Positions 7,616 through 16,695 of a DNA stretch of 40,549 nt are shown piece after piece (the first letter of the stretch is position 1; each line of letters begins with the position of its first letter). The translations under genes and the position numbers were made by a program. Source of the DNA: an uncultured Bacilli bacterium (GTDB lineage: Bacteria; Bacillota_I; Bacilli_A; RF39; UBA660). The notes under the pieces were generated by a model. It did no database searches. It saw only the letters and a list, made by a program, of their open reading frames with translations, and had not been told where the DNA came from. The stretch lies in the NCBI GenBank assembly GCA_947629465.1, contig CANRDZ010000003.1, positions 1 to 40,549 of the forward strand. The letters are read 5' to 3'.

Positions 7616-8693
7616 TTATACCACCTTCCCAGAATCAGTAAAATCACAACCACTTAAAAATGGAATCTCCTCATTAGAAACGACTATATTTTCTACATCA
7701 TTATTTATCTTAGTATCAAATATATCTTTAATTCCAATAACATTAAGTATTCTACTTTCTATATGAGCAATTCTAACAATAAGCGATGTAGTATTTTCCC
7801 AGTTTGACTTTAACTCTTTAAAATATTCTTCTATTGAATTTTGAATTTGCTCTTGTAAATTTTCAATAGTATAACCCTCTTCTGTTAGTATTCTAGCACT
7901 TACATTAATGTTCAATTTAGTGGCAGAAACAATAGTTACATCATGACCGAATAGGTGCAATTCCGCTGCCATCACTTCCAACAGCATCATTAACCAATCG
8001 AATTAGTGTTTCTGAGGCTACATTTAATGTACTATCTAATAATATTAATTTAACTGTACCTCCACCATTCCAAGTAGGAATTACTTTTACAGCTCCCACA
8101 CCTTCAATAGCTTTTGTCTTTTCTTTATAGTCTGCAATATTTCCGCCAAAAGCAACAGAACTTACAGCCTCATAAAAACGATTCCTTAATTCCTCATCTG
8201 TTTCAGCATTTTGTCCTGGCACAAGAATATCTGATAATATTGCTTTAGTTAAATCTGGAATATAATCAATAGTAAGCATATTTCCAAATTTAGTGTTACC
8301 TATCGTGCCTGCTGTTTCACATTTTACTTCATATACTCCTGTATCTAATTTATTTATGACTTCATATATTATACTATCAATTCCCAAACGAGATCCAAGT
8401 GGAACATCTAATAATGTTTCTCCTTTATAAAATGTTGCTTTTCTTACTGAATATGTAGCTTCATTTCTTTCAATTCCAAATTCTTGCGTTATTTTATTTA
8501 AATATTCTCCTGTTGCTGTATCAGGAAATAATAAATTAAGAAACTGTTCTAATTTAATATACAATTCTGATAATTCAAAAGCCATTGGAGCAATAGCTAT
8601 ATAAATCACAGATCCTTCTCTTTTATCAATATCATTTGGGACTCTGCTTAAAGCGGTATTAAGTATACTGTTGTATGTTTTTTCTTCAAACAT
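7616..8693 (-). CDS. Baseplate J protein (XkdT-like), 358 aa, read through a CGG +1 shift
   Basis: Wedge component of the contractile baseplate. The N-terminal part (VPNDIDKREGSVIYIAIAPMA, EYLNKITQEFGIER, LVPGQNAETDEELRNRF, GNIADYKEKTKAIEGVGAVKV) is diagnostic. The first frame ends GSGIAPIRS-stop after codon 250. At in-frame CGG 7949-7947, skipping C gives GSGIAPIGHDVTIVSATKLNI, the conserved APIG-V-T-V junction of this family, and continues 110 residues. The two halves together have normal family length (about 350). The second half has no plausible start or binding site of its own. I therefore annotate one gene. Confidence 0.9.
7947..7949 (-). other. CGG +1 shift site in baseplate J gene
   Basis: ATT CGG TCA TGA in the zero frame; ATT-GGT-CAT-GAT (I-G-H-D) after the C is skipped. 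Codon 249 of 358. This is the only site where Gly is GGT rather than GGA. Confidence 0.88.
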
Positions 8694-9098
8694 TTATACC
8701 ACCACCTCTCTTTTTACTGATATTTCTCCTTCGTTTGTAATTACTTTAAAAGACATACTGCACGAATCAATGTTAGTTTTCTTAATTTCAAAATCTATAA
8801 TATCCTTAAACCTAATATCACTAAGTATTGCCTCTCTTACATATCGTTCAGCTTCAGATTTCACAAAATCAAATTTGCTTCCAATTAAATTTGACAATTC
8901 ATTTCCATAATTAAAACTAAAAATAATATTTTCATATCGAGCAGTAGATAAAATCATGTATACAGCTTGTTCTAAAGCATCTAGATTGTCAATTTTACCA
9001 ACAATTTTTTTGTTTTCAAAATCAATTCCAAATGTCAAATTTGGTTGTATATCATCATCTATAATATTTATATTTTCAACTTTAATTTGAGGTCCCAT
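8694..9098 (-). CDS. Baseplate protein XkdS-like (DUF2634), 134 aa
   Basis: Baseplate wedge protein of the gp25-like type. DIQPNLTFGIDFENKKIVGKIDNLDALEQAVYMILSTARYE and IFSFNYGNELSNLIG are typical of DUF2634, which precedes baseplate J in PBSX-like phages. I start at ATG 9098 (MGPQIKVENINI), with AAGGTGG upstream. This start lies 4 nt after the stop of the upstream gene only if that gene undergoes the CGG shift, which supports the shift. A longer frame from 9125 would overlap it. Confidence 0.87.
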   Translation of the reverse strand: MGPQIKVENINIIDDDIQPNLTFGIDFENKKIVGKIDNLDALEQAVYMILSTARYENIIFSFNYGNELSNLIGSKFDFVKSEAERYVREAILSDIRFKDIIDFEIKKTNIDSCSMSFKVITNEGEISVKREVVV

Positions 9099-9102
9099 AT
9101 CA

Positions 9103-9577
9103 TCACACCACCTTATCAAAAACAAAATATGTTTGTCCGACCTTGCTGCCTAATTAAAATTACTTTATCGCCTACCTTCAGTGCATTGTAAAAAGTAATT
9201 GTTTTTGTTCCCTTTACTTCGTGAGTATGAGTATTGTCAAAGCTTCCTATTTCTGATGTAGTTGTACGCTCTGATCCACCATTTATCGTTGTATCTAAAT
9301 AGTTTACTTCGTGTGTGTGTTGCGTATTCGTAGATGTAGCTTCAGTTGCTGTATCTATTTCTATATTCACTTCATAATCCGTTAAATGTTGTGGTACCCT
9401 TAAACATTCGCTTGGAAGTATTAATTTTTGGTCTATCTGAATGCTTAAAGGAGAAGTTGCAATAACTTCTCCTTGTACGATAGTTGTAGGTTTAGAGGCA
9501 ATCACAGCTTTAACAGCTATATCTTTCATCATAGTTAACCATTCTGCACCCGTATTCAATTTTTTACCTCCAATCAT
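9103..9577 (-). CDS. Baseplate protein XkdR-like (DUF2577), 157 aa, read through a CGG +1 shift
   Basis: Small baseplate/hub protein with the usual SPLSIQIDQKLILPSECL strand region and a histidine-rich middle (TQHTHEVNYL, NTHTHEVKG). The family ends in a VGDKVLLIRxQGGQKYxVxDRV-like segment. Here VGDKVILIRQQG is followed by in-frame CGG (9139-9137). Zero frame gives RTNIFCF-stop, while skipping C gives GQTYFVFDKVV-stop, matching the family. The shifted stop at 9105-9103 falls next to the start of the XkdS-like gene. Its start overlaps the XkdQ stop by 4 nt (ATGA). Confidence 0.88.
9137..9139 (-). other. CGG +1 shift site in XkdR-like gene
   Basis: GGT CGG ACA becomes GGT-GGA-CAA (G-G-Q). Codon 147 of 157. 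The zero frame ends six codons later; the shifted frame ends at the natural gene boundary. Confidence 0.87.
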
Positions 9578-10542
9578 ATATTTAGTGTTAAGTCTATATT
9601 AAAAACATTGCCACCTTCAAAAGTAAGTTGTGCCTCATCTATTAAGAAATATTTCTTTATATTCTCATCATTTAAAATTATTCCTACACTTTGTCCAGCC
9701 CTAACAAATTCACCAGTTGCTTTAATTTTCAACGCTTCCGTTTTTTTACCTTTTAATGCTGCAATAGTATTTAATTTTTCTTTTATTTGTTCTTCATTTA
9801 ATCCTTCTTTTGCAACTTCAAAATATTGTAATATACCCCATTTAGAAATAAGCTCCGAATTTTCAGCTATATATACTTCTCTTCTACCAGTATCCTTATT
9901 ATCTTGAACAATTTTAAATCTCGAATAACTATTTTCAATATCTGTTGAATAGGTACCTCCAGTTATATGTGTATTTTCAGATAATACTAAATTTGTTACC
10001 AAACTATTTAATGATTTTAATTCTAATTTTCCAAAATTATCATAAAAGCAATATTGAATGCCAGTATTATCGCTTGTTATTCCTAGTGCTTCTACAATCA
10101 TGTCTAACAAGTTAACATCATCTTCAACTAATTTAGGTATTACAAAGCCAGTATCTTCTATTTCTCCTATTTCTAATTTATAATCATTTGCAATCTGCAT
10201 GATAATTTCATTTGCTTTTTTGTTTATGAATACATAAGAAGATTTATAAAGCAAATATTTAATTTGATCATATACTGTAATTGTTCTTCCTTTTGTTTTT
10301 AAATCTTTTTCATTCTTAAACACAACACCTTTAAAAATATTATTTGTATCAGTTTGAAATGTAATTATATCTCCATCTTCAATCTTAAATTCAGAATTTT
10401 GGTATGCATCTCCATTCTCAATATTAAGCTTTAACGATCCACAACTTCCAACTCTTTTAGTTTTTATGGTTGGCTTAGATACAATTTTATTAAGACACCA
10501 TTTATCTCCATTTTTCTTATATAAAATAATACTATGTTCCAT
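9574..10542 (-). CDS. Tail hub protein XkdQ/YqbQ-like, 322 aa
   Basis: Baseplate hub (gp27/gpD-like) component. The start MEHSIILYKKNGDKWCLNKIV, the region TVYDQIKYLLYKSSYVFINKKANEIIMQIAND and the C-terminal KATGEFVRAGQSVGIILND are typical of the XkdQ family, which lies between the LysM protein and XkdR in PBSX-like phages. The ATG directly abuts the TAA of the LysM gene, but only when that gene is read through its CGG shift. ATGA overlap links it to XkdR. Confidence 0.88.
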   Translation of the reverse strand: MEHSIILYKKNGDKWCLNKIVSKPTIKTKRVGSCGSLKLNIENGDAYQNSEFKIEDGDIITFQTDTNNIFKGVVFKNEKDLKTKGRTITVYDQIKYLLYKSSYVFINKKANEIIMQIANDYKLEIGEIEDTGFVIPKLVEDDVNLLDMIVEALGITSDNTGIQYCFYDNFGKLELKSLNSLVTNLVLSENTHITGGTYSTDIENSYSRFKIVQDNKDTGRREVYIAENSELISKWGILQYFEVAKEGLNEEQIKEKLNTIAALKGKKTEALKIKATGEFVRAGQSVGIILNDENIKKYFLIDEAQLTFEGGNVFNIDLTLNI

Positions 10543-11218
10543 TTAGTACACCTTTAGTACCTTTCCGGACTCTTAAACCATTATTGAGCATTTCATCCGT
10601 TAGTCCATTCAATCTTTTTAAATTCCAATATCCATCATCATTTCCATATAATTGCCTTGATATTTTAGATAATGTGTCACCTTCTTTTACAACATATGTT
10701 TGAGGTACTTCTCTAGTATTCTCTCTCTTTTTTATAACTGTTGCTTCAATTTGTTCTTCATTCGCATTATTCTGCTGTGAATCTATGTATATTTTTTCTG
10801 CGCCATAAAATTTATATTCTTTCAAAGAAAGTTCATAATGCCATGTTCCAACATCTCCACCTTCTTCATCATAATCAAATGACTCTATTGAAACAGGGCT
10901 GTTAAGTTCAACCGTTCCTCCTGTAATTACTAACCTAATCGGTCTCAATTTTAAAAACCAATTCTCTATAGTTTTTATATAATATGATGGATTATATAAA
11001 ACATCAGAAGTTATTGCAGGATACCATGATGATGGAAACTCTGATTTAATCTTTAATGTAAAACCTTTTGGCAATCTCTGTTGAGTAATTTCACCTAATG
11101 TTAAAACTTCATTCGATTTATTATTTCCTTTATGTTGTATTTCAATCGTTTCTGGTAAAACAGGGATTTCAAAACCTTCAGCATTATTATTAAAGCTTAA
11201 AAATATGTGATAACTCAT
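10543..11218 (-). CDS. LysM tail protein XkdP-like, 224 aa, read through a CGG +1 shift
   Basis: Connects tape measure and hub. Residues 1-150 contain the XkdP N-terminal domain (MSYHIFLSFNNNAEGFEIPVLPETIEI, WFLKLRPIRLVITGG). The LysM domain follows at about 172-222 (TYVVKEGDTLSKISRQLYGND..WNLKRLNG). LysM modules end in a LxVGQVLxIP-type strand. Here GLRV is followed by in-frame CGG 10567-10565. Zero frame gives RKGTKGVLNGT-stop; skipping C gives GKVLKVY-stop, fitting the family. The shifted TAA (10545-10543) is followed immediately by the XkdQ ATG. Confidence 0.9.
10565..10567 (-). other. CGG +1 shift site in LysM protein gene
   Basis: GTC CGG AAA becomes GTC-GGA-AAG (V-G-K). Codon 218 of 224. 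The zero frame would run 11 codons and overlap the next gene out of frame; the shifted frame stops exactly before its ATG. Confidence 0.87.
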
Positions 11219-13116
11219 CCTACAGGCACCCCTTCCATACTTTCTTTAGTAGCCTCATATACAGTAGTACGCATTTTATCAAGAATAAAATCTGCATCTG
11301 CATTCTCATTAACATTATCAACATGAAAATTAATGATAGGCTGATTACTTATATTGTTTTGTATAAACTTCTTTTCTGCTAGTTCTCTCATAAGTTTTAA
11401 ATCTTCTGATGATATGTCTACTGTATCCTTTATACTATTAACTGTATCTACAGTTCCAATATTTCCTATCGTTTCATTTCCATTAAATGCATTATCTATA
11501 CCACTTTTTAAATCATCAATCCAATTGTTTCTATTTGCCACTCTTTCATCTCTTGTTGCTTCTAGTTCTTTTTGTTTATTTATTACATCTAATGCTGCCG
11601 ATTGCAAATCAGCATCTCTTTCCGCTTTTTCTTTTGCAAATTCCATTGCAGCATCCATTCCCATTGTCGAACGATTTGTAATCAAGTCTATTGATACTCC
11701 TGGTATCTTATTTAACATTGATAGAAAGCTATTAATTTTATCAATTGCTCCATTAATAAATCCATCAATTATTGTTAGTGCTCCAACTTTAAAATATCCA
11801 ATAAAATCTAATAAGCCATACCATATTGTTTTAAAACCTAATGCAAACATCATAATTCCTATTTGAACGTTATCCCATGCTGTTATAAATGCTTTTGCAA
11901 CATTATCATTTGTTACCCATAAATATCCTAAAATTGCAATAAGTGCAACAATTAATGCGACTATCCTTACTACTGGGCAAGCCCAAAATGCACTGTTTAA
12001 CATATTTTGTGCAACTGTAGCAATTCCTGTTGCTATACTGTATGCACCCCACATAGCTACAATGGCTAAAAGCCCAATTCCAATACCAAATAAAATAGGT
12101 TCAAATGGTTCTAATACATTTGCTAGCCATATACATCCATCAACAATAAACATTATTGTATCGCCAAATATGTACATTGCATTAGTAACACCTTCAACAA
12201 AAGATGAAAAACTTTCTGTATTTATTAAATCATTAATTTTCTTAGTAACAGGTTCAAAAGCTTTTATGACATCATTTTTAAATTGTGTCCATATAGAACC
12301 AAATGTTTTAGGCATTTCTTCAAACTTTAAATTTATATCATCTGTTGCTTTGAAAATAGCATTTTTTAATCCTTGTGCTGTTACTTGTCCTTTACTTACC
12401 ATGTCATCAAGTTCTTTTCTAGTTACTCCATAATAATCTTGAATATATTGAATCATTTGAGGTGCATTTTGCTTTAATATACGATAATCGTTACCTAATA
12501 AAGATCCGCTAGATAATGACTGTGTTAAGTTGTACATTGTTGAAGAAATTGCATTTGAATCAAGTCCAGATGTAGTAAATAACTTACTTAGATTTTCAGA
12601 AAAAGCAATTATTTGATTATTATCATTATTAAATGCTGTCCCTGCTTGCATTCCCAACGAGGCTATTATAGATGATTGGTTCATATAATCTACTCTTGCT
12701 CTCTGTGCAGATGCAAAAATTTTATTTTTCAAATCTCCAATATCATCTTGGCCATTATTCATAAGTTTTAACCTTGCATCAGTTTGAGTGCTAACATCTG
12801 AAAAATCAATTATTTTTTTTACGCTTAATACACCTAATGCTGTTCTTATGATATTTCCCAAGCCTTGAAAATTTGAACCAGTTTCTTTTACCTTTCTATT
12901 AAATCTATCTTGTTCTTCTTCAGCTTTCTTTATATAAGAACCAACGTCTTGAATCTTACTTCTTGCTAATTCTAGGTTACTTGTTACTATTGGATCTTTA
13001 GTTTTTCTGTTCATTCTCTCAAAAGCATTAATTGTTAAATTCATAGATTGCTGAATAGATTTTAAAACCGGTGTAAAACCATCATGTAATCTAAGTGCTT
13101 GTGTTACTGTTGACAT
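11215..13116 (-). CDS. Tail tape measure protein, 633 aa
   Basis: Sets tail length and exits with the DNA. The N-terminus (MSTVTQALRLHDGFTPVLKSI) and the tape-measure domain (SIIASLGMQAGTAF...QIIAFSENLSKLF, LTQSLSSGSLLGNDYRILKQNAPQMIQYI, SKGQVTAQGLKNAIF) are diagnostic. Hydrophobic membrane-spanning segments lie around 315-335 and 338-400. It is short for the class, implying a short tail. AAAGGAGG precedes the ATG. The gene overlaps the LysM protein start by 4 nt and lies just after the frameshifted chaperone, the standard order. Confidence 0.93.
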   Translation of the reverse strand: MSTVTQALRLHDGFTPVLKSIQQSMNLTINAFERMNRKTKDPIVTSNLELARSKIQDVGSYIKKAEEEQDRFNRKVKETGSNFQGLGNIIRTALGVLSVKKIIDFSDVSTQTDARLKLMNNGQDDIGDLKNKIFASAQRARVDYMNQSSIIASLGMQAGTAFNNDNNQIIAFSENLSKLFTTSGLDSNAISSTMYNLTQSLSSGSLLGNDYRILKQNAPQMIQYIQDYYGVTRKELDDMVSKGQVTAQGLKNAIFKATDDINLKFEEMPKTFGSIWTQFKNDVIKAFEPVTKKINDLINTESFSSFVEGVTNAMYIFGDTIMFIVDGCIWLANVLEPFEPILFGIGIGLLAIVAMWGAYSIATGIATVAQNMLNSAFWACPVVRIVALIVALIAILGYLWVTNDNVAKAFITAWDNVQIGIMMFALGFKTIWYGLLDFIGYFKVGALTIIDGFINGAIDKINSFLSMLNKIPGVSIDLITNRSTMGMDAAMEFAKEKAERDADLQSAALDVINKQKELEATRDERVANRNNWIDDLKSGIDNAFNGNETIGNIGTVDTVNSIKDTVDISSEDLKLMRELAEKKFIQNNISNQPIINFHVDNVNENADADFILDKMRTTVYEATKESMEGVPVG

Positions 13117-13132
13117 TTATGAAACCTCCTTT

Positions 13133-13707
13133 CTATTTTTTTAGTTTGTCTCGCTCCCTTTTTTCATCTTCTATCATTATATCTATTGAAGCACATACAA
13201 AAAGTTTTTCTCTGCGAGGCAAATTTAAAAATTCATGAGGAAACTTATTAAAACGATGAAGGCAATAATGAGCATACATTGCATCACTATCGCCTTCTCT
13301 TATTAGTTTTTTGCTGCTTCTACTAATTCATTTGGATCTTGATCATATCCATTTACTTCTCTTACCTTGTAAAGTAAATCACTTAATTCTCCTGGATTGA
13401 ACATTTTATCTAGTAATGCCTCTGCACCTAATACTCCCCATTTTGCTTGTAATTCTGAATTTTTAAAATCAGGAACAATAACAGTTTCAATTACTAGTTT
13501 TTTCATGTATAAATCTGTATCAAGTTCAGAAGTATATGTATTTCCTTTTTGTTTCACTCTCTTTTGACTTTGGCTTCTAATTACTTTATCTTTTTCTTCA
13601 GTAATTGCTTTTAAAACAAATTCTCTTGGAAATCTCTTTGACACTTTATAAGACACCTCTTCAACAGGTGCAATATCTTCCATTAAAAAACCTTTTAAAT
13701 CATCCAT
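13133..13707 (-). CDS. Tail assembly chaperone, -1 frameshift fusion (XkdN-GT type), 191 aa
   Basis: The longer of two chaperone products. The first frame ends GCA GCA AAA AAC TAA. The heptamer A AAA AAC (13312-13306) is a canonical -1 slippery site, and the -1 frame continues LIREGDSDAMYAHYCLHRF... for 57 codons to TAG at 13135-13133. The extension is the typical T domain (KFPHEFLNLPRREKLFVCASIDIMIEDE) that binds the tape measure. It sits directly upstream of the tape measure gene, as in almost all long-tailed phages. This is ordinary -1 frameshifting and is distinct from the CGG events. Confidence 0.88.
13303..13707 (-). CDS. Tail assembly chaperone, short form (XkdN-like), 134 aa
   Basis: Unshifted product. 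MDDLKGFLMEDIAPVEEVSYKVSKRF, FVLKAITEEKDKVIR, YTSELDTDLYMKKLVIETVIVPDFKN, AEALLDKMFNPGELSDLLYKVREVNGYD is the XkdN/gpG-type sequence that coats the tape measure during tail assembly. It ends in EAAKN at the slippery heptamer. It follows the tail tube gene by 14 bp. Confidence 0.92.
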   Translation of the reverse strand: MDDLKGFLMEDIAPVEEVSYKVSKRFPREFVLKAITEEKDKVIRSQSQKRVKQKGNTYTSELDTDLYMKKLVIETVIVPDFKNSELQAKWGVLGAEALLDKMFNPGELSDLLYKVREVNGYDQDPNELVEAAKN

Positions 13708-13721
13708 ACTTTAATTCTCCT

Positions 13722-14195
13722 TTACGCTAAATTAGATGGTAATGAAAATTCATCCAAATATTTAATATCTCCATAACTAAATGGTACTTCATAGTCTAAT
13801 GCATCAGAATCAACATCCCATTGTGCCATTACAGCTTTTGAAATATTTACATCATACAATACTGCTGTTTGCTTTCCAATTCCTGATGTTGGATCATCAT
13901 TTATAATTGTCATATCAAAATAAGTATCTATACCATTATGAATATAGTCTGACATTACTCTTCTAAATTCTGGTGTAACATCATAAATTGTCATTGTGCC
14001 AGTTAATTTAACACCTGTTGCTTTTTGTTGTACTATTCGCCTACCGACAGTTTTGACATCTGTTGTGGTTTTTTCTGCTTCTGCAGTTACTTTTTTGGCA
14101 AAAAACATTAATATATTTCTTCCGTTTATTGTCATATATCCATGCGCTTCTTGACCACTAATAATATCTTTTGCTAACAAATATTTATTATCCAT
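13722..14195 (-). CDS. Tail tube protein (XkdM-like), 157 aa
   Basis: Forms the inner tube of the contractile tail. YLLAKDIISGQEAHGYMTINGRNILMFFAKKVTAEAEK, VKTVGRRIVQQKATGVKLTGTMTIYDVTPEFR and FDMTIINDDPTSGIGKQTAVLYDVN match the XkdM family. ATG overlaps the sheath stop (TAATG), so the two are translationally coupled, as usual. Confidence 0.93.
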   Translation of the reverse strand: MDNKYLLAKDIISGQEAHGYMTINGRNILMFFAKKVTAEAEKTTTDVKTVGRRIVQQKATGVKLTGTMTIYDVTPEFRRVMSDYIHNGIDTYFDMTIINDDPTSGIGKQTAVLYDVNISKAVMAQWDVDSDALDYEVPFSYGDIKYLDEFSLPSNLA

Positions 14196-15538
14196 TACGA
14201 ATTACCTCCTCCAACATAGATATCCATATACAATTTTTCCATAGCATCCACAGGTTGAACATATAAAATAACTCTTATACTTTCTATTCCTTCTCCTGCT
14301 TTTACTTCTAAATCTTTACTTGCATCAAAATTTTGTATAGCTTCGAGTTGCTCCAAATTAGATAAATATTTTATAAGTTGAGCTTTGAAAAGATTTCGAC
14401 CATCTTCGTTATTGCTTAACTTACCAATAAAGTAATCTTCAAATATTCTTTTCACATCTGTTCCAATTGCATCTAAACAACGAATAACTCTGTTTTTAGA
14501 AAACTCTTTTGCTTTATCCATTGTGAAAGTATGTAAAGTATTAACATCTTGTTCTATTACAACTTTTTCTTTCTTTTCAACAAATACTATATGTCCTGCT
14601 TGTAAATATTCTTCTATTTGAGAATTAGTATATTTGTCAGATGCTGGAACTGATATTGCTTCATCATATACCTCATAAGTATTTGATTTATTTACTTCAG
14701 ATCCTGCAGTTAATCCTGCAATATATACCGTAGCTTGTATATTGGTTAGTGTTGTACCATCTTCTAAAATCACTCCATTTTTAACAGATATTATTCCTTC
14801 ATGGTCTGGTACATTATAGTCTGCAACAACAACTTGAATTTTCTTGCCCTCATCATCCCTTTGACGTTTTACATAGTTACAAACAGCTTGTTTTATTGTT
14901 AATGTATCTACTGGAAGTGCAATCGTATTAAAATCAAATGGTGTAATTGCATTCAAGAAATTTTCAGTATAATCTGTATTAGTTATTTCTCCATTTGTTC
15001 CACCAGATAATTTTATTCCACTTTCATTAGCTACTAATGTATCTTCACTCACTGCTTCAAATTCAACATATTTATTAGATTTCAAACTACTAATACTATT
15101 TACATACTGTGTATCAACATTAATTCCATCTAATACTGTATTCACATAAAAATATCCTTCATTATCTGAATCTTCAATAATGGTTGTCACAATATCATTT
15201 CCACGAACACCAGAATATTTTGCTTTTACAGTTAAATTTTCATCTGTTCCCTCTGCTTTTGTGCCAGTATTAACTCTATATATTAATGTCTTAATAGCTC
15301 TTTTCATTGCTTCTTTAATTAAAAGCATTTCTGGATCACTTATATAATGACCAAAAATATCATAAATGTTTGTATCTCTATTTACTTCAACCACTTGTTT
15401 TTCAGGTCCCCATGGCAATTCAACTGGAACAACAACAGTTCCTCTACTAGACATTAAATCAAGAGATCCATTTTTTGATTTAAAATTCATATATACGCCT
15501 GGTCTTTTTTTATTTTCAATCGTAAAGTTTCCTCCCAT
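14195..15538 (-). CDS. Tail sheath protein (XkdK-like), 447 aa
   Basis: Contractile sheath subunit, which makes this a myovirus-type phage. Diagnostic stretches are RPGVYMNFKSKNGSLDLMSSRGTVVVPVELPWGP, IYRVNTGTKA, VKAKYSGVRGNDI, LSGGTNGEI, PFDFNTIALPVD and the C-terminal RCLDAIGTDVKRIFEDYFIGKLSNNEDGRNLFKAQL. AGGATGG lies 5 nt before the ATG. Length is normal for the family. Confidence 0.95.
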   Translation of the reverse strand: MGGNFTIENKKRPGVYMNFKSKNGSLDLMSSRGTVVVPVELPWGPEKQVVEVNRDTNIYDIFGHYISDPEMLLIKEAMKRAIKTLIYRVNTGTKAEGTDENLTVKAKYSGVRGNDIVTTIIEDSDNEGYFYVNTVLDGINVDTQYVNSISSLKSNKYVEFEAVSEDTLVANESGIKLSGGTNGEITNTDYTENFLNAITPFDFNTIALPVDTLTIKQAVCNYVKRQRDDEGKKIQVVVADYNVPDHEGIISVKNGVILEDGTTLTNIQATVYIAGLTAGSEVNKSNTYEVYDEAISVPASDKYTNSQIEEYLQAGHIVFVEKKEKVVIEQDVNTLHTFTMDKAKEFSKNRVIRCLDAIGTDVKRIFEDYFIGKLSNNEDGRNLFKAQLIKYLSNLEQLEAIQNFDASKDLEVKAGEGIESIRVILYVQPVDAMEKLYMDIYVGGGNS

Positions 15539-15781
15539 TTAAACCATCCTTTCATAAAAATTATTTAACAAAGTTCTCACTTCTTGATGAGAATATTTTT
15601 CATTTTTACTCAATATTGCCTTTAAAATATCTTTTTCAATATTGGTATATTTTTTACTCAATAAAATAGAGGTAACAGAATATTTTTTATCTGTTACCTC
15701 TTCATTATTTTTTGTTATTTTATTTGATTTTTTTGTTATATTTTTTGTGTTTTTTGTTACTTTTTCAGCTTTTTTGTTCAC
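15539..15781 (-). CDS. Small lysine/threonine-rich structural-region protein, 80 aa
   Basis: Not recognised as a named family. The first 30 residues are a basic, low-complexity tract of repeated K/T/N units (KVTKNTKNITKKSNKITKNNEE). Residues 35-80 form a helical domain (YSVTSILLSKKYTNIEKDILKAIL...YSHQEVRTLLNNFYERMV). It occupies the position of the small protein found between tail terminator and sheath in PBSX-like phages and overlaps the tail terminator stop by 17 bp. It may assist tail or head-tail joining; this is inference. Confidence 0.7.
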   Translation of the reverse strand: MNKKAEKVTKNTKNITKKSNKITKNNEEVTDKKYSVTSILLSKKYTNIEKDILKAILSKNEKYSHQEVRTLLNNFYERMV

Positions 15782-16205
15782 TTTTTATCCTCTCCTCCAA
15801 ATCCATATTTTCAATTAATGGAACATTTTCCTTTTGTTTTAATATATGAACTTTATATGTAATAAATAAATGTAAAGTTTCATCATCCTCTATCTTATAT
15901 GATAGTTTAGATGCTCTTATTTTTGATTTATCCTCTAAATTTATATATTCAAGTAAGAACATTAAATTATCTGCCATTTTTATTCTATCTTCATTTGTAT
16001 TACTAAAATATCTTAAATCGTAATCATATTCTCTACGATATCTATTATCCAACAATTTTTGTTGAGAGGGTTCTATAGATTTAATAAAAAAACAAGGTTC
16101 TCTAAATCCTTGTTCTATTTTTTCATCATATCTTGGAATATTATTGTAATTATCCTTTAATATCGTTAAAATTCCATTTTTTATTTGCTCATCCACATTT
16201 ACCAC
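15765..16205 (-). CDS. Tail terminator-like protein (DUF6838 type), 146 aa
   Basis: Likely caps the tail tube and joins it to the head. IKNGILTILKDNYNNIPRYDEKIEQGFREPCFFIKSI, RREYDYDLRYF and LHLFITYKVHILKQ are typical of the tail terminator family located between the HK97 gp10-like protein and the sheath. The start follows the gp10-like stop by 1 nt. Confidence 0.8.
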   Translation of the reverse strand: MVNVDEQIKNGILTILKDNYNNIPRYDEKIEQGFREPCFFIKSIEPSQQKLLDNRYRREYDYDLRYFSNTNEDRIKMADNLMFLLEYINLEDKSKIRASKLSYKIEDDETLHLFITYKVHILKQKENVPLIENMDLEERIKSEQKS

Positions 16206-16206
16206 C

Positions 16207-16695
16207 TCAATTAAATATTTTTTTCAATAATTCAAATGACTCTTTATCTATGATATTTGGCATTTGCGCCTCTACTTCATTTACAGAAATACGAAGCATA
16301 AATTTTCCTTCAACCCATCCGCTTTTTTTGTCTCCAACAAACATCCCTTCTTTAGCATCATGGTCATATAAAAAAACATTACCACTCCATGTTCCAGGTA
16401 CGAAATGAGCTCTAAATCCATTTTCTACAAAACTTGAATATTCTTTAGTATTATATATTTCAACATATAAATAGTTTCCTCTACGAGTTACTTTTGAAAC
16501 ATACCAATTACGTCTCATTTCTCCACTACTTCTATCATTTGGTGTTCTTTTTTTTACTTTACTTAATACTAAATTTGCTATATCAGATAATAATTGCATA
16601 AAAAAATTATCTACAACTCTATTTTTTATAGCATTATTTATATTATTACTAAGCTTCCTAAATTCGCTAAAATCAAAACTTCCCCAATTTGCCAT
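16207..16695 (-). CDS. HK97 gp10-like head-tail joining protein, 162 aa
   Basis: Connector-region protein. DFSEFRKLSNNINNAIKN at the start, VKKRTPNDRSSGEMRRNWYVSKVTRRGNYLYVEIYNTKEYSSFVENGFRAHFVPGTW and the C-terminal EAQMPNIIDKESFELLKKIF match the gp10/neck family, with the hallmark pattern T-P-x-x-S-G-x-x-R-x-x-W and Y-x-x-x-V-E-x-G-H/F-R. It overlaps the upstream stop by 1 nt. Confidence 0.87.
   Translation of the reverse strand: MANWGSFDFSEFRKLSNNINNAIKNRVVDNFFMQLLSDIANLVLSKVKKRTPNDRSSGEMRRNWYVSKVTRRGNYLYVEIYNTKEYSSFVENGFRAHFVPGTWSGNVFLYDHDAKEGMFVGDKKSGWVEGKFMLRISVNEVEAQMPNIIDKESFELLKKIFN

Noticed and set aside
7616-7990. Separate small gene after baseplate J
   Set aside because: Its first 14 residues are out-of-frame reading of the upstream gene; the remainder is the missing C-terminal third of baseplate J.
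13133-13302. Intergenic gap before the tape measure gene
   Set aside because: Encodes the -1 frameshift extension of the tail chaperone, so it is not empty.
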